Source: QYOJ01 sp043810345
GTDB taxonomy: Bacteria; Bacteroidota; Bacteroidia; Bacteroidales; FEN-979
Length of the DNA: 64,000 nucleotides
Assembly: GCA_043810345.1 (NCBI GenBank)
Contig: JBDROF010000056.1
Location: 4,126 to 68,125, forward strand
Direction: 5' to 3'
In this document: positions 62,879-64,000 of the stretch, piece by piece
Position numbering within the stretch: position 1 is the stretch's first letter
Layout: each line of letters opens with the position of its first letter
The notes under the pieces: model-generated
Databases searched by the model: none
Seen by the model: only the letters and a program-made list of their open reading frames with translations
Told to the model about the DNA's origin: nothing
Made by a program: the position numbers and the translations under genes

Positions 62879-63193
62879 TCACACCCAGAATGCCAAGCGT
62901 TTGCTGTTGGAGCAAGGCATCCCGATCCAGCCATGGATGTAGTTGTCCTTTTGGTAATTCAAGGTAGCCACGGTATTGGCAAAAGCAAAGAATCTCGTCG
63001 GAATTTCCCGGTTGCCAGTGAGCATTCCGACAAGATCATCGTACTCGGCATCCAACATTTTGCATAATCTGGCTTCAGAAACGTACTTGCCGGGTTTATT
63101 CTTATTGTAGAGCTTGTCGCTGAATAATTTATCGTATGCGGAAATCGATTTTGCTATGGTGCCTGAAGCGTCTCCAGCCTGGAAGAAATTTCA
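62879..63193 (-). pseudogene. Remnant of a protein related to a family often annotated as nicotinate-nucleotide adenylyltransferase/TonB-dependent receptor
   Basis: The frame is open between two stops and has no start codon. It encodes FQAGDASGTIAKSISAYDKLF, then YVSEARLCKMLDAEYDDLVG, RFFAFANTVATLNY and YIHGWIGMPC. These phrases resemble the N-terminal half of a conserved protein I recall with uncertain annotation (patterns AKSxSAYD, FFAFANTV, HGWIG). About 105 residues remain; upstream sequence (63194-63370) has frameshifts and no recognisable gene. Confidence 0.55.
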
Positions 63194-63370
63194 GGCTACC
63201 TCCTGCCCCCCCCAATCTCCGCAATGGTCCCGTAAATCGACGGATCCAGGTTGATACTTAAAGCTTTTCGGTTGGTGCTGAGTAGATCCCTTTCCATGGG
63301 CAACGGGATTTTTGGATCAGGTCAAAAATACAAATCTCCTCCGGTTTTCTTGAAGGAAACCACCTGTGTG

Positions 63371-63661
63371 TCACCGCCATTTATGACTACCCGACTTGGT
63401 AGAACCTCCGAAGAATACCATCACGCCCAGGATGAAACCCAGGTTGTAAGGCCACCCTGAATTGTGTACTTCGTAAATGCCTACTTCGTTGTTAAAGAGG
63501 CTGATGATGAAGGTAACCAGGGAAATGAAGCCGTGCCATAATCCCATCCAAAAACCTGCTGGGGTTATATCAAATTTTTCATTTCCCGGGGCACATGAGG
63601 TCAGGATAATTACCGCAATGATAAACACTGGCAACCATAGCGGGATCTTTGAAATTTTCAT
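63371..63661 (-). CDS. Small lipoprotein/membrane protein of unknown function
   Basis: 96 residues from ATG 63661; an earlier start is possible. The lipoprotein signal MKISKIPLWLPVFIIAVIILTSC gives Cys23. GFWMGLWHGFISLVTFIISLFN is a membrane helix followed by VGIYEVHNSGWPYNLGFILGVMVFFGGS, a second helix. I recall this GLWHG...YNLGF...GGS pattern as a small widespread family without function. Confidence 0.75.
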   Translation of the reverse strand: MKISKIPLWLPVFIIAVIILTSCAPGNEKFDITPAGFWMGLWHGFISLVTFIISLFNNEVGIYEVHNSGWPYNLGFILGVMVFFGGSTKSGSHKWR

Positions 63662-63699
63662 GATATGGAATTTAGGAATATGCGAAAATAAGAAAAGAA

Positions 63700-64000
63700 T
63701 CACCCGATTGTACTTTTCACGGCTTTCACGATCAATACAATGATCAGGGAAAGCAGGACGATTCCAGTCAGGATGAAAGCCCAGTTGTTCACTACCCGGG
63801 ATTCGACATCCATCTCATACTTCTCAAACAGGAGACTCAGCGGTTGGATTTCCCAGCTGACCTGGTTCCCCTTCAGCATCTGAGAGTTGGTCTTTATAAT
63901 TAATCCGGGCATCTCAACGGTTTCGGGATAACTCTCCATATCGATCAGGTTCTCAAAGAAACTGACCTTCTGTTGGAAGCGTTCAAAGATACCGGGAGTC
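63700..64000 (-). CDS. C-terminal part of a membrane-anchored protein, N-terminus beyond the right edge
   Basis: The frame is open from base 64000 to the stop at 63700, about 99 residues. FQQKVSFFENLIDMESYPETVEMPGLIIKTNSQML, a beta-rich stretch, is followed by one hydrophobic helix (WAFILTGIVLLSLIIVLIVKA) at the C-terminus. It is a tail-anchored or single-span protein, with most of it probably outside the membrane. The family is not recognised. Confidence 0.7.
   Translation of the reverse strand, partial: TPGIFERFQQKVSFFENLIDMESYPETVEMPGLIIKTNSQMLKGNQVSWEIQPLSLLFEKYEMDVESRVVNNWAFILTGIVLLSLIIVLIVKAVKSTIG

Overview
The window is chromosomal DNA from a member of the Bacteroidota, most likely an anaerobic or fermentative Bacteroidales-type organism. 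The evidence is the -7 promoter element TAnnTTTG in front of many genes, a PorZ-like type IX secretion (T9SS) protein, a T9SS-tailed secreted deiminase, a Bacteroides-type second EF-G, an SDR-type threonine dehydrogenase with Kbl, and a capsule-type BY-kinase/Wza pair. Most of the window is dense housekeeping DNA, with several decayed spots and an unusual load of short word-like repeats.

Layout. 1-4.7 kb: a GH130 glycoside phosphorylase running off the left edge, an RhlE-type helicase and a canonical EF-G, with a 10-bp tandem repeat between the convergent pair. 4.7-7.1 kb: a decayed patch with a frameshifted secreted protein, the tail of an RND efflux adaptor, an exosortase-like membrane protein lacking the usual Cys, and an MsrB whose fused MsrA half is cut off. 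7.2-13.3 kb: PfkB kinase, the unusual EF-G2, an MFS carrier, Kbl and AcpS. 13.5-19.2 kb: an acyl-CoA module (acyl-CoA dehydrogenase, fused isobutyryl-CoA mutase IcmF, butyrate kinase). 19.2-31.4 kb: MBL hydrolase, threonine dehydrogenase, CysRS with a repeat-derived insert, an M2/M3-like peptidase lipoprotein, TyrRS, an SPFH/ribbon-helix-helix/DUF1648 cluster, a PepSY-type membrane protein and a lipoprotein, a nucleotide-sugar-epimerase-like protein, and MltF.

31.4-38.7 kb is one leftward drug-efflux operon (TetR, TolC, HlyD, DUF2147, two ABC ATPases, two ABC-2 permeases) in which TetR has an in-frame stop and HlyD appears frameshifted near its end. 38.9-46.7 kb: an internally deleted arylamine N-acetyltransferase, MltD with LysM repeats, a cation diffusion facilitator, a secreted peptidylarginine-deiminase-like enzyme, LysRS and RecO. 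46.7-52.4 kb: PorZ-like protein, a tyrosine autokinase ending in (YG)16, and a Wza-like export lipoprotein. 52.4-62.8 kb: MiaB, TopA, a metal-site-degenerate ureohydrolase, RuvC, a flippase-like membrane protein, a glycosyltransferase, IspD, QueA, a HAD phosphatase and a tRNA with anticodon CAT. 62.8-64 kb: a decayed fragment, a small lipoprotein and the end of a membrane-anchored protein.

The strongest points for a second look are the two dissimilar EF-Gs 3.5 kb apart, the short-word repeats that have entered coding frames (CysRS, NAT, RuvC), the conserved-looking SPFH/RHH/DUF1648 cluster, the two lesions in the efflux operon, and the (YG)16 tail. I found no CRISPR array, prophage, intact insertion sequence or rRNA. 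All family names rest on reading motifs by eye, without database searches.
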